Origin: Steinernema hermaphroditum
Taxonomy: Eukaryota; Nematoda; Chromadorea; Rhabditida; Steinernematidae
Assembly: GCA_030435675.1 (NCBI GenBank)
Contig: CM059621.1
Span: forward strand, 12,772,001 to 12,836,000
Direction: 5' to 3'
Length of the DNA: 64,000 nt
Shown: positions 34,324 through 47,205 of the stretch, piece by piece
Numbering within the stretch: position 1 is the stretch's first letter
Layout of the letters: every line of letters begins with the position of its first letter
The notes under the pieces: generated by a model
Told to the model about the DNA's origin: nothing
The model's database searches: none
The model's input: only the letters and a program-made list of their open reading frames with translations
Program-made: the position numbers and the translations under genes

Positions 34324-37300
34324 GCCTGTTAGGTGATCGACATCGGGAGCGGACTGGAAGCAGAAGAGCTTATGAATACAGAGCGAAGGAATCAATTTGG
34401 AGGTCCGTGCATTTGACACGTCGTTTTAGGGATGCACGCTCGACGACGACGCGGCGCTTCTTATCTAGTCGGAAATTATGCATAACAGAGTTGGCGACGA
34501 GGGATTGGGGCTGGGAGAAGGCGGCGAAAACAAATGGAGGCCGAGTCAAAGGTTGATCGAAGCGAACCGTAGGGAAATCATTAAAACGAGGATTACGGAA
34601 GGAGACATTGCAGAAAATAGACAGTTCACAAGCAAATTTCTCGTGACTGAGAACTGCGTGCAGTCGAAATGACCATCGAAGAGTGGTTGATTTCAAACAA
34701 CAGACAAAATAGAGACGTTGATCGGCATTAGCCCGATTACAAATGCAACATAGTCTCCAATTTCAGAGAGTTCTATGAATCAAGAATAGAAGCGTATAAA
34801 TGTAAAGATATGAGAAAATATAGCTGTTCTCTCTGCAGCATTGCAATCCGATAAGTTTGATTTGCAAAGTGTGCCACTATTCCAGACCGGATGAAATCCC
34901 AGTAAACAAACCGGAGTGGGATCACAAAGGTGACTCGAAACCGACCCAAAACTACAGGAGCCCCAGTTGGCTGCCAACTCACCCAACCCTGCTAGGCCGT
35001 TTAGAGCTTTTGAGTCACTTTTGGTCCCTTTTGTGAGCAGCAACTCCCACAGGGCTATGTGCTACTTGATCCAGGCACTAGGCGGCTCTATGAAGGTAAA
35101 AACCGAGAAGACACAAGCCCTGGCCTATACAGGGTGACCAGAAAGTTCTGTGAAGTTACAAACAAGCTTTTTATGCTGTATAGTTTATTTTAGATTGAGT
35201 GAAAAGAATAAACCTCGAAAAGGGTCGCTCTCTGAATAAGATCTGCTTTTTGTTTTGGCATATTCTCGAAGAACACAATGGAAGTGGCGCCAAGAAAACA
35301 AACTTGGCTCTGGGTATGTCAATTTCCTTTGATATGTCAATTTTCCAGCGGGTTGTCTGATCTTTGAATAAAGCAAACTTTGAAGAAGTTTTCAAAAGTT
35401 CGAAAAATGGCAATTACTACACTCTGTTCGTTGATTCTTCGGTGGCAAGGAAATAAAGAGTAAATATTCAAATAGGTCCATTCAGCCTAAATCCTTCTTC
35501 AGACATCTCAAATAGGTTGTGACCGACCTGTCTCAGTGGCACAAATTTCTGTAGCAGACGTCTCATTGGCGCAGACTCGTCTATGCAATATGTATACCTG
35601 TCGGGAGCACGCTCGAATAATATATTCCATAATAAAATATGTGCATATTTCTCTCTGGATACGTCAATCAGGACCTCCCCTGAGCAATTCTGGGCGAAGA
35701 AGTTATTCTAGAAAAACAAGACTGCCCGAAAATTTCATTTTGATTTGTTTTTAGGGGCACTCCGGAACATAGTATACGCCTTATTCTATGAAAAACACGT
35801 AGAGGTTGTGAGGATGTTCAAACAGGAAGGACGAGGGCAAACAGAATTTGGCGTGTACATGATGACGCTGGCGGCATATCTATAAACATGTGATAGGCCC
35901 ACGGTCATTGTCGTCGTGTCTTTCAGATGGCCTTAGAGATCATTGCTGAAGGTTATCAACTATGTATTCTATGTACGCCTTTTGCTGCTGAAACACGACC
36001 ACAGTGAAAGTGAGGAAGATCGCCGGTCACGGAGTAAATTAATGTGGTCAATGCATTCAAAGATAAACTTCATTTCCTCCCTCGCACACTCCTTTTGCAG
36101 CTACAACTCCAAGAATGGACATAATCGGTGTGGATAGGCGAAAAGAAACGCAAATGAGCTTCATCAGAACGCCATTTTGCTCTTTCAAACCGATAATGTC
36201 GAGCTTAAGTGCATTTTCTGAATGGAGGATACTTGTGTATGACGTGGTGGACACATAATCAAAATGTAGCAATGAACTCATAAAAAAATTTAAATTGTCA
36301 GAGCGCTGATTGGCAATCGAAGCCCTATACATAAGCGGAGAATCGTGTGTATTTGTATGTTTTTCCGTGCTCGCGTGAGCGGAATGATCACCGAGGAGCG
36401 ACAAACAGCAGATAAAATTAAGTCTTAGGCCGGCTTCGAACCGACCCCGACTGGTTTACAAATCAGACGCATTCGCAGTGAGCTACACAGACAGTGGCTT
36501 TAAGATCGAATAACTGGTGTGCTATGGCATACAAGGAATCTTTCAGTAAATGAATGACAGAAGTCGAGCAAATGTAGAGCCCAGGACCGCCAAATGGGTT
36601 GCCAGTTCAGAGAACAGAAAACAAATGGCGAAAACAGGCCGCTTCCAGGATGCTTACAATACATTAGACACGCTACTTTCTGTTTTTCGGAAGACACATC
36701 CACTTTCCATATTTCCCAAATGAGTCATTTCCAAAGAGAAGACCAAAAAAGAAGTACCATAGAACAAAAAGAGGCGTCAACCACTCGGTTGGATACGGTA
36801 TATCACCGAGAAAACTTCATCACTTCTTTTAGCGTCGATGTCCGTCTCCCAACCAAGATAGATAAGGCGTGAATCACACAATTATCCAGAATCTGATTTG
36901 CGAGATAAGGAACCGAACTTCGGGAGTGCCAACGGCGCCTTCCAACGCCCACTTTCGGTGAGGCAAAGCGTGAAATAACCGGAGGAACGATGATGTCATC
37001 GGCGCAAAAACAAAGCTATTAGGAAAAATCGACTGTTTCGGTTCGGAAAAGTTATGAATACGATAAGTCTGGCCGAGGTGCTTCACAGCATTATAGGCTA
37101 ATTCGATGTAGGGTGAATCATTTCGATGAATGTCACTAGTCGAATTGTGGCAAAGTTCATTCTGGCGACCCTGGATAGCACAGTTCCGACACTGACTAAG
37201 GACACAAAAAGTGCAAAATCCGTTGAACTAGCAAATCAGATTCGTCTAGGAGAAGGTTCCCGAGGCGAAGAATATTGTTTACTGAATCTTTACTTCCTGA

Positions 37301-40300
37301 AACCAGAGATTAACCCTATGAATCGGACCAAATCCTGGGTCCAGGGGCCAGGAACGTGCACCTAGAAACGTCACCTCGGTCCACCCACACGAAAGTTGTT
37401 TTGAAAAGTCGCCAAAATCGCCGTTTACTCGTGTCCGGTCGCCCCGCTCAGAATTGGAATATTGACAATCAGCGCCGTGTGCGTAACGACGTTATAATCG
37501 ACTGTTTTGCCAAAACAGGCGAAACTTTGCGGACTCGGTCCCGCCACGAACATATCCGGATTTGACCGGTGGAGCGCACTTAAGAGCGCTAATTGCGGCC
37601 CTCCGACGGGGCACCGGCCGGCGCTTCCCCGTTCACCGCCTAAAAAGCGACGAAGTTAGGCACTTAAGTGAGTCCCGCTACGCGGAGGGGCGGACCCGAC
37701 GACGATTATTAAAATTTCGGCGAAAAACAAACGGAGAACTGATTGCGCGGAGCCGCAGGGCGCCGAGCACGGCGTTTGGCCGAAATTATTAGAGTCCGAA
37801 ACAATGGAAGAGCTCGGATTGGGAGATGTTGGGGAAGAGGTGGGAGTGGGGCCTAGAAAGTTGGAGGGGGAGGGCTGGGAAGAGAGCGATGACGATGGTG
37901 TAGGAAGGTTGTTGTTTGGACGAATGCAGAAGAGAATCGTTTCGAGCAGAACACAGGTTAGTGGTTGCCTAGATTAGGCTTCGACTTTTCGGTTTTGCCG
38001 ACTACAAGGACGATAGATTTAATAGACCGCTTCGCTGGATTTAAAGGTGGTCTAGGAGAGAGTAGGGCACCTCGATAACCTAGACGGAGCGATTCTTTGG
38101 CTTCGGAACCTCAATAACCCGTTCCTAATATCGGTGCATATAGTACAAAAAAAAGAGTGCAGAGTGATCCTTAAAGCTTAACCTTGCTAGTAAAAAATCA
38201 TCCATTAAACGCTCAATAAATCTTATCTAAAACTAGGCAAAAGCGCCACCTTTAAGAACGACTGGGTTTGAAACTGAAATCGCAATGGCTAGGGGAAACA
38301 AAGCAAAGAGCATGATAGGAGAAGGAAGAAAAGACGACGAACATAGTGAAAGGAGGAGGTTGCGGAAGATTCGATGAAAAATATGAGCTTCGACGGCGAC
38401 TTATTATGACTAGCGTGTTGTTTAGGCGGAGACTTTTCCATCTCTTTCATCAGTCGTGCGTGAGCAGCCTAGTTTCCTGATTTTCTTATAGTTGCTTATT
38501 AACGAATTACAACATTTATTTGATTGGTCATATCCAGATGGTGCAAAAGAAAGATGTAGATTCTCTGTGAAATACATTGCTTAGAAGAAGGAAGTATGAC
38601 ACATCTGAAATGGGGTGTCAGAGTCCGACAGAAAATATGAGCAACGAGAAGGATTATTACGGCATTAGTTTTCGTTTAGACCACCTCGGAGTGTATCCAT
38701 TTTGCAGACTTTTTCGGTTCGAATCAATTTGTACCAGAGAGATCGTTTGGAGGGTGTGGATCTAGTCGAATGATCTGATGTTTTGAATTCACAAAAACCA
38801 CAGGAAGGATAGACATCACCTAAGATGGAAGGAACTCATACATCAAATAAGTGTGTACAGCGGAAAAACGAAGATCACATGGAGAAATATAGGCACTTTG
38901 AGGCACCTGCCCGACTCCAGACGTCGATTCAGCTTCCAATTGTAAAAGCCGTATAAATAACAAATTAACTAAAAGAGGGGTAATGGGAAAATTACACTTA
39001 AACGTCTTGTCCAGCAATAAGTGTCAAACTGCTTTATCTTGAGCGTAGATCAAGCACCTACTAAAATGAACCTTCAGGGTACTTGGCTAGCCCCTCTGGT
39101 AAAGTTCGTCATTAGCTTAGTTCAAAGTTAGAACTCGACCTGGCGTCACGAAGAGAGTCTCTACTTGGCCGAGTTCGAGAGTCTCTGAAGAGTTCTGAAG
39201 TTCCGTTTTTGTGACCTTACACACATGAACACGGAACGGGACGACATTAACGAACAGAGATGGCCAAGAAGGGACTAATAAAATTCCTTCCAGACGGGCG
39301 AACTCATGAAGTTCTGCAATAAGAAACGTTAGTAGAGCGTAGATCTGTGGTCATGGCGTTCCGATTTTATGCAAATGAGCTTCGTAACATCGCGTCGGTA
39401 AACAGGGCACACGAATAACATCATACACAAGTGCGAAGTTCAAAGAATAAACTTATTTTGGAGGCGAACATTGGTGGACAAACATGCTGTAGGTCGCTTT
39501 GATGGATGGAGTTTTCAAGATAGGACGAAGAATTCGAGGATCAGAAACTTAATTAGGGAAGTACCTGGTACCAAGTGTTCTGATACTTGTTTACCAGAGT
39601 TCGTGATTTCTCATGTTGTTGTCCAGTTGTCTCCGCTCGAAGCGCGATATCCCGGCAGTTGACTCTGATACACAAATGCCATAATACAACCTGATCAAGG
39701 CCGTCTTGCATTAAATTAAAGAAGAAGTGCCACACATATCCTGTTTAGTAAAAAAGCGAGACCTCTTCGACGGGGTGTTTGAAATATCTCTGGCTAATAA
39801 TAAGTAGCACGTCGATTGCTACATCGGTTACGTTCTCCTTCTTGTATGGTATCCGTAGGGTTGACCGCAAACATGACCGTGTAACGTGGCCCACGATGCT
39901 TTGCTCTCATAACAATGTCCTACAGATCGCTTTTCGGCACCACCTGCGTTTTGAGGGCAGACCCAGACACATTCTTTGGTAGACAGCTCCCTAGAACTGC
40001 TTTTGTGATCCCTGTATCAACCCACTATCACAACACTGCACAATCTGCGTGAAAGTTAAAACTGATTTTAACAAACAATCTTTCATCAATTGTAGACGTC
40101 TACAGCAACCAGTGTGTCCATTTTAGACAGCTTTAAAAAATGGAACCCCCACGAACCATCAGACACCCACGATGTCTTAAACAAGGCCTTCGTCTGAAAA
40201 TGACACTCACTCTACGGAGATGTTTCATTGTATAAGTTTGCTATAAAAAGTATTCAACCACAACGTCGCTATTGCGCTAAAATTAGTTGATTTTCACGTA

Positions 40301-42662
40301 CTGAAAACTTTTCACATACTGATAATAATTGACAACAAAGCACAACATTTATAGGTACTTGAGCCAGTAAGCTTCTACAACACTTAGACGACCGGATGTA
40401 AAAACTTTCACTTCCGAGGACAGTGCTCATCCTTTTTTCCATGGTCACAAAAAGCCTCTTCAGACTCATTTCCCTTTTTTGTCTCTTTATTAAACAATCA
40501 CTTCTCCTCTTCCGCCGAAATTTTTTTGTTTACTCAGCGAGCTAATTAAATGCAGAGTGAATCACGATGGCCCAAGAAGAGGAAAACAGACTCAGAGGGA
40601 CTTTCTGCATAAGGCCGTGACGTCAAGACGAATCTCGGCGGACCGATCGGCGCGTAAAGCGCTCTGCACGGAGTTGGCCACTCAAGAACAACGCCTCGGA
40701 GGCGGCGAATCTAATTACTCGCCTCGGGCGGTCACCTAATCTCCCGATCGTCGTGCGTGTGCGGAATGAGGGCGTTTTGTCTTGAGCACGGTGATCAACA
40801 GCTTTATTGGGTTAGAGTAATAATGCTCGTTTGAATGCGGCACCTCAAGGGAGGAGAGGTTTGCTCCCTACATACTTGAAATAGGACACACAACGAAACA
40901 GTATATTTTTAGCATATTTTGAACAGAGATGCCAACTGAGCAGAGCCGAAGCTTCCACTCCCAGTCAACTTCAAGGGAAATCTACCCGAAAAATCTACCA
41001 AAAATCGCTTGTCCCTTCGACGAACAGTCCTACGCTTTGCACTGACCAAACGACGACAGAAGGTCAACTCTCGCTCTACTGCAATATCCCTTCTACCGTA
41101 CTCCTCGGTTGGCAAACACGGGTGCAAACTAGTCTCAGTTATTATATAGCTAACGTTAAAATAAAACTAAAGTTATCTCATGTTCTGCGTGGCCATGAAA
41201 CACACAAGCACCTACTTTACGCCGTCAATAACATCCGCTTCACTTACAATGGTGGTGTAAAGTATGTCCACCCACGTCTTAAGCCGCGGTGGAAAATTTA
41301 CAATGGAGTTGTCTTACACGTGCGTTTTACCCAGTGGAGTATAACCAGGCCGTCACTTTCTAATTTTCGAATATTTCAATCTCTCTTTAACGCCCATATG
41401 CAAGATACGCAGATAAAAGACAGCCAAATGTAACTCGGACTCTGTTTGGAACCATCTCTGGAATCCACAGTGAATCATCATGTAATGGACAGACAAACAA
41501 TTTTCGATTGCCTCGACAGCAAGAACAAGTAGAGTTTAAATTGTAAAAAATGGATGTAGGAAGATAAAACAGACTTTTAAATATTGATTTCCCAAAGCTG
41601 CTTGAAAAAAACAGCTCGAAGGATCATCCACTTCTAAGAAGGAACGTACTTAAAAGAAAACACTGCTCTTGGTTCAGTGACTCGTTGGAGGAGTAGAAAA
41701 ACCTGCCCTTATATATGGGCATTATAAAAAACTGACATTTCTTGAAGTCAAGTCGAAACAGAATAACAAACGCCATTTCACAACACAGAAGGCAAAAGAT
41801 CGCATGACGTGTTCTGTGTCGACCGGGTCAAAAGTGGACCACTTGCTAACAATGGACCCATTTTCTCGCTTTCCCGCCGTCTCCAAATGTCGGCCGGAGC
41901 CGAGGCGTAATCCAATTCTTCTGGCGACTATCTCCGCGAATGTCCAAAGTTCAGCACTTGCAACTTTTCTGAAAAGGGCTTAACACAATTGGCACGGAGT
42001 CGCCCGCGATGTCTTTAAAAGTGCCCAGGAAATGTGGTCTAATCTTAGCTGAAAGAAAACTAAATTTACGCCGTTTTACTCATTGATCTACAGTAGCCGA
42101 TCAAAACACAAATCAAGGGAAGAATGCCCAGGAAGTACGTTCATCTTGAACAGGCCGTAATATTTCAGCCATACTTGGATCAGAACATTACATCCGTCTG
42201 TAGCCGTCGTTGTGTGGCTGAACATGGGAAAATTGGAAAGCAGAGCTGTATTCGCAAAATTTATCACAAGGGAGCATTTAAGGGTGCCCCAGCCGACTCG
42301 ACTGAAATTCGACTGACGAAGGGATCCGAGATCGTCGAGGACGTCTTGAATTGGTGCCTCTGTCTTGGACTACTTTGAGGAGGTTAAGTGTCCTATTAAA
42401 AGAGGTGTTGGTGTGCGTATGTGTGCTTGGTGTGCTGGAGAGCATATCGGTGGATGCGTAGAAAGTTGGCAACAGGAGCATGTAAGGTAGAAAGCACATA
42501 GCATCCACTGGACTTTTTTGGGGTCAGAGGTGAAAAGAAAATCGACAAAAATTCTCATCGCGTAACTTTCCAAGTCGTTTGGGATGCAAATGCCTTGCAA
42601 TTTCTAAGTCAGCATTGTATCTTAGACATATAATATAGTGGGAAAAAGGCCCCGTCACCAAC
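34324..42662. other. Gene-poor stretch, 8.3 kb
   Basis: No gene could be supported. Noted content: a mariner-like end (CAGGGTGACCAGAAAGTTCT, 35132-35151) with no partner; a tRNA-like sequence at 36422-36492 (listed separately); and two compact CpG-rich segments at about 37560-37800 and 40600-40760, which stand out from AT-richer DNA and may be regulatory. Open frames are short, overlap on both strands and lack domains. Confidence 0.4.
36422..36492 (-). pseudogene. tRNA-Thr(TGU)-derived pseudogene or SINE fragment
   Basis: Read on the minus strand this 71-nt stretch has the tRNA plan. Acceptor halves are GTCTGTG and CTAAGAC (only partly paired), then TAGCTC at the D arm, a TTGTAA anticodon loop with flanking CTGAT/ACCAG, and a well-paired T arm (GTCGG TTCGAAG CCGGC). 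The D stem does not close and the anticodon loop is one base short. A functional tRNA is therefore unlikely, although a TTTT run follows the 3' end. Confidence 0.5.
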
Positions 42663-43204
42663 ATGGACCGACTTCCGCTTGACTTTCTGGATGCCGTGGT
42701 TGGTCAGCTGGTGGTGGACAGATCTATTATCTTCTTGCAGCGGACCTCGGGCAACTGGTCATCGATAGCTAAAATCCATTGTGCTTATTTAACCGTTATT
42801 TAACTGTGTGGTTAATGTCCAACGAAAAAGCTACACCCCGGGTTTCCCGTTTTTCTACAGAGCCCTGCAAGATAGATTTCAAATACGACAGAATCAGATG
42901 TGTTGTGTTGAAGGATTGCTCATCTGGATCAATTTTAATCGAATCCCTCCGGAACAAGGTATTGCCTTCGCTAAGGCTGATAATGGATAGGTGCTATCTT
43001 GCCATTTTCTGGTGGTCCTGTCCTGTACCACATATCTTTTTCGATACAGTTTATGACACGTTCTGGGACTGCCAGCCCTTTAGGGGCTTCGAAATGCGGA
43101 ACACCAGCCACACGTGTTTCGACTTCATTAGGCACCAGAGAAGTTTTAACAGATTGACAAATCTCTCCCTCTCTCTCCATTTCAAGCATGGCCCAAGGAT
43201 CTGA
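42663..43204 (+). pseudogene. F-box-like gene broken by an 11-bp tandem duplication
   Basis: An ATG at 42663 opens MDRLPLDFLDAVVGQLVVDR, an F-box-like start similar to the intact gene on the other strand (MERLETKLVESIVDLIPSET). The frame ends at a stop around 42812, but a second frame continues from about 42800 to 43204 (LTVWLMSNEKATPRVSRF and onward). The break coincides with two back-to-back copies of an 11-bp unit, TTATTTAACCG at 42785-42795 and TTATTTAACTG at 42796-42806. Such a duplication shifts the frame by two. Allowing for it, the locus spans about 176 codons, shorter than the 312-residue intact relative. It may be a recent pseudogene, or the duplication may be an assembly or sequencing error. 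Confidence 0.6.
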
Positions 43205-43567
43205 AGTCATTTCCACCTTTTTTTAACTTTAATTGTCTGGTTGAGTCATGGGCTATTTCACATTGATTTCAGATAGGTCACAATTAGTGACCGAATCTTT
43301 TCTACCACATTGCCCTCCGTTTCCAAGCTGTTCAGGTATCTCCGTTTTACCAATTGTTGAATCTGTCGACTAAACTGATTCTCTCAAAAACTCTCCCAAT
43401 AAGACAACATAGGACTCTGGAGTAGTTAAATCCTTTTCTCAACATTTTTGATCTCGAAGGACTTCAGAACTTCAATGACACCTTCGTCTGCTTCTCCTCA
43501 ATGTCTCGTCGCTTTATGCACAGATAGCATACCCATACAAGTATTTACACGAATTCACGGGAAGGGT
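43205..43567. other. Tail-to-tail spacer between the two F-box-like loci
   Basis: 363 bp without a gene. It holds the presumed 3' ends of the broken plus-strand copy and the intact minus-strand gene. No repeat or RNA gene was seen. Confidence 0.4.
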
Positions 43568-45364
43568 CTAGAGTCCGGGGATGTTGGTTAGCTTGATCTC
43601 GATCTCAGAGCGCCGGACATGGACCATGGCGTAGTTGGGGCGGCCGCGCTTCATCTCGACGACGTGCTCGATCAAGTAGATAACGCCCTCGGCCGGCTGG
43701 TTGTAGTAGCGCTTGGCGGCCGGGTTGTTCTGGAAGAAGTTCTGCAGACGGTAGATGTCGGAGGAGATGAATCTGACGCGGAGGGGCTGCGGCACGGGCT
43801 CCGTCTGGTTCCACCAGCTGAGGAGCTCGCGGATGAAGCGCACCTCGATTGAGGACTCTTCGAAGATTGCGTGGTTGAGGCGCCGCGGCCGGTTCTTGAG
43901 CAGCAGGGGCAGATAGGAGTGCGCCTGACTGTGCGAGATCATCACGGTGGCGAGGGTGTTCTCCTTGAGCAGACGCTCCAGGAAGCCGCCGATGTCGAAG
44001 TGGCACTTCCGGAAGACGGCCCGCTGGAAGCCGCTACGGATGCCGTTGACGAGAATGCGTCCGATCTCGGGGTGCACCTCGTCAACGCGGATCTCTGCGT
44101 TCGTGGCAAGACGACATTGGCCGAGGAAGTTCACAAGGCGGTCTCGGAAGATCGGGTCGGTGAGGTTCCGTTCGTAGGCGAATGGACAAACCTGAATGAA
44201 TATGCTTACAAACCGTTGTTTTATATGTACATGGTGTCACAAAAATCGACCCTCTCTCAGAGACAGACACTTCGATGTTTGCCTCTCTGTCTGTCATGTC
44301 TTTCCCGCTGTTTCTCAGCGATTCCGACCGATTTCACATAAGTCTGTCTCACAGAATGGCTACGATTGCCTGCAGTGTTTGTCTGGAAGACAGACACTGA
44401 CAGACATTTTTCAGTAGGGGATCTGTTCATGACGTTTTCCTGAGCCATATCGCAGCAGGTTTACAGGGAGCGGATTAGATAAGGGATTTGTTGACTAAAA
44501 ACAAGCTTAACTTTTCAAAGAACAGGAAAGAGAAGTCATTTTTATCCTGATAGAGGCACCAAAAATCTGGTGATGCGAAGATTGAGCCGCGGAAATTGAG
44601 CCACGGAAAATTGAGCTGCGGAATATATAGCTGCACACATTTCCTTCGGAGACTCCATAGTGGACAGACCACAACATGAATATATGAAATCGTGATAAGA
44701 TAACTAAGGGAATTTATCTATACACGGCTGAATATTCCGCGGCTCAATCTTCCGCGGCTGAATCTTCGTACAACCCAAAAATCTCAAACATATCATAAAA
44801 TATATAAAATCTGATATTTTGATATCTGATATTCTAAGGCCACAAATTTAAAAAATGTTTTCCTTCTTTTTTTACTTTACTAACATTTCCCAATTATGTA
44901 ACGCTTTTAAAACACATTCTAGAAAATAACGAAGTTACAGAAAACTGAGCACGCTTAAAATCGAATTCAGCATCGAAAATGATCCTAAAAGTTGTTAGAA
45001 TATGCACACTATTAACCAAATATTATCGAACAAATCAATCGAAACCCACCTGGATGCTCGGAGGGTCGTTCAAATTCCCAGAAAGTACGATCTGGTTGAC
45101 AGTCGTCTGAGCGATTTCGTCGGCGTCAAGGTCGGCGAACTTGTCCCAGGGAGCGATCTCGCCGGAGAGGACAGAGCACCTCGAAGCCATCATGCGGCAC
45201 TTCTGGCCCGAGAAGACGAAGACGGCCTTGCAGCAAATGTAGGAGTTGAGGCGTTTGGAGGCGATGCGGCCCCACTTGGAATCGAGGGGCGTCAGAAGAT
45301 GAAGCGTCTCCGAAGGGATCAGGTCGACGATCGACTCCACGAGTTTCGTCTCGAGTCTCTCCAT
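43568..45364 (-). CDS. F-box-like domain protein, 312 aa (family otherwise unidentified)
   Basis: Two minus-strand exons, 45364-45050 and 44191-43568, are joined in phase 0 across an 858-nt intron. The N-terminus MERLETKLVESIVDLIPSET, followed by LHLLTPLDSKWGRIASKRL, has the Leu-Trp spacing of an F-box (a motif of about 40 residues that binds SKP1 and brings substrates to SCF ubiquitin ligases). The remaining 260 residues resemble the variable associated domains of nematode F-box proteins in being mixed alpha/beta with many hydrophobics (VMISHSQAHSYLPLLLK, VRFISSDIYRLQNFF), but I recognise no named domain. The upper exon and 3' exon are G+C-rich compared with the intron. A related, broken locus lies tail-to-tail at 42663-43204. 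Nematode F-box families expand locally and evolve fast, which fits this pair. Confidence 0.65.
44575..44768. repeat. Imperfect inverted repeat inside the F-box-like gene's intron
   Basis: Arms at 44575-44633 and 44725-44768 are inverted copies. Each is itself built from a short repeated unit of the type GATTGAGCCGCGGAA. The roughly 90-bp spacer has no open frame. The structure could fold back on itself in RNA or be the remains of a foldback-type DNA element. Confidence 0.7.
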
Positions 45365-47205
45365 CTTTTAAGGAGAAGATTCTGAAGCGACTATGGTGGA
45401 TGGGGGGACGAGGGCACGCCACACACGTCGTTAGGAAATGAGCATCTGGGCAAGACGGGGGCCCGAAGGAGCGGAGCGTCGCCCCTGGTAACCGAGACCG
45501 AAGGCCACACGCATTCGTGGGAGGGCGGCATTTCTCCGAATGGTTTCTGTTTACGTGGAAGCTGCAGCCGGGCTGCTTCAGGGGAGGGGCAGGAGAGTAC
45601 GTGGAGGGAAGCGGCGCTGATAACGGAGATGGAAACACAATGCGGAGAGTTATCAGTTCGGATCATCTGTGGTGCGAGTCCGTGCGGTCAAAGCCGAATT
45701 GTGTGAAGGGGGCTGTGAAATGCTTCCACCATAAAACATTTTGGACTTTAGAAGATGGTGTCTTCGAGTGGACGCGAAAAACAATGAATCAGAAGTGAGT
45801 CACTGGAAGGGTGGACAGAGCTAAGATGGGGCATTGTCTAGGGATATCTTGCCAGTCGGACAGTCGTAATATTGACCCTTAATTGGAGGGGATGTTTCTA
45901 AGAGTTGAGGGGAATATGCACAGCAAGTCAATACGTTTTCTTTGGTATTCACAAATTCCGATCCTCTGGGGATTCTTGAGCACAAAAACAACCTTAAACC
46001 TGAACTGCAACAGAAATATCTCCCTGGAATTGTTACAAAATCGATTGAAACATGTTAGCAAAGCCCTGAGAGTGTGGAAGAGTGACCCGGCTCCTTGTCT
46101 TCCACCACAATCAAACAGTTTTGAAAGGAGGAGCGCAAGAAGATGTCACACAAAGCGGCGCTTCCTCTCCGGCGCGTTCTCCGCAAATCCCTCGAAATCA
46201 GAGCAAACAGACCGCTGTTTGTAAACAAATTGCGGATTCGTCGCGCGATCGATCGCGAAAGTGGACGGCCGAGTTGCCGACGGGTTACAAAACGGGGCGA
46301 GAACTCGTCTCGAGGCCGGCGGCGACGCCCTCCACCGCCTCCGACGGCTACGACGACCGAAAACGGCGACGGACGCGAAGAAGAAACGGTAAACAAGCGA
46401 TCGATGCGAAGAAGCTGTTTGTTGTATTTCGCAATGTCGTCCTATCGATTGAGATCTCCTCCGCCCCGCCGCGGGGAGAGCGGCGCGAGCCTCTCCGCGG
46501 CGCCGACATCGCCAGAGGCGTCGCGGAAGGCGCCAACGAGGCTCGAGGTGCCGAAGTTGAATGGAGGGGCCACGAGTCGAGAGGTGTGTCGAAGCCTAAT
46601 AGGGGTGATTTGTTTGGAAGGAGGTGTTTTTAAAGGATCTTTGCAAAGATATAAGATGAGCTTCTTTGAAAGTCTCTCTGTCACAAAACAGTGGCCTCTT
46701 TGCAGAAGAAAATATAGAACAGAATCGAAGAGGAGGATGCACAAAACTACCTCATTCTCCTTCAAATATCGTATCGTGTCGCCACTCTCCAGTGATCGCA
46801 ACTTTTATGGATGCGCAAATGGGAGCATGGGAATGTCGCCGTGGAACGTAAACAAAAGGTTCTTTTCATGATGTTTTCAACGGACGCCTTTCGCTGACAT
46901 CATGGCCACTGTCATCGCCAAATATAACCGCTTTCGCTGTTTTCGACAAGTTTGTGGTTCTGCATGTTTTCCGACACCAGCGATTGTTAACCACTTCGGT
47001 TTTTGGTGGAGCTATTTCAAGAGGTTGTGTAGTTAGAAGGGAAGACAAGTGCAATCACATCCACCGTTTTTGTAAAACGCTCCTGTTTTGATGTTATATG
47101 CTTACATTTCAGTGGGAAGGATGATGGATGGTCGAGGTGCGGAAGTGTAAATTAAAAGGAAAATAAACCGAGGTACATTCAGGTAGCCTTTTATTGTTGA
47201 TTCAA
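45365..47205. other. Intergenic, with a CpG-rich segment and one possible first exon
   Basis: The region 46200-46580 is strongly CpG-rich. Within it, an ATG at 46434 opens 50 codons (MSSYRLRSPPPRRGESGASL, onward to GGATSRE) that end at a good donor (GAG then GTGTGT, 46584). It could be the first coding exon of a plus-strand gene, but no second exon was found before 47205. A plus-strand AATAAA lies at 47162-47167. I do not call a gene. Confidence 0.3.
47190..47195 (-). terminator. AATAAA polyadenylation signal
   Basis: AATAAA on the minus strand lies 11-16 nt past the stop codon of the small gene at 47206-47553, supporting its 3' end. Confidence 0.6.

Noticed and set aside
41122..41433. Plus-strand open frame of 103 codons
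   Set aside because: No ATG at the true frame start, no domain, and surrounded by AT-rich non-coding DNA.
46143..46871. Plus-strand open frame of 242 codons
   Set aside because: It owes its length to CpG-rich DNA. The reading is Arg/Pro-rich low complexity with no domain, and competing frames are equally open.
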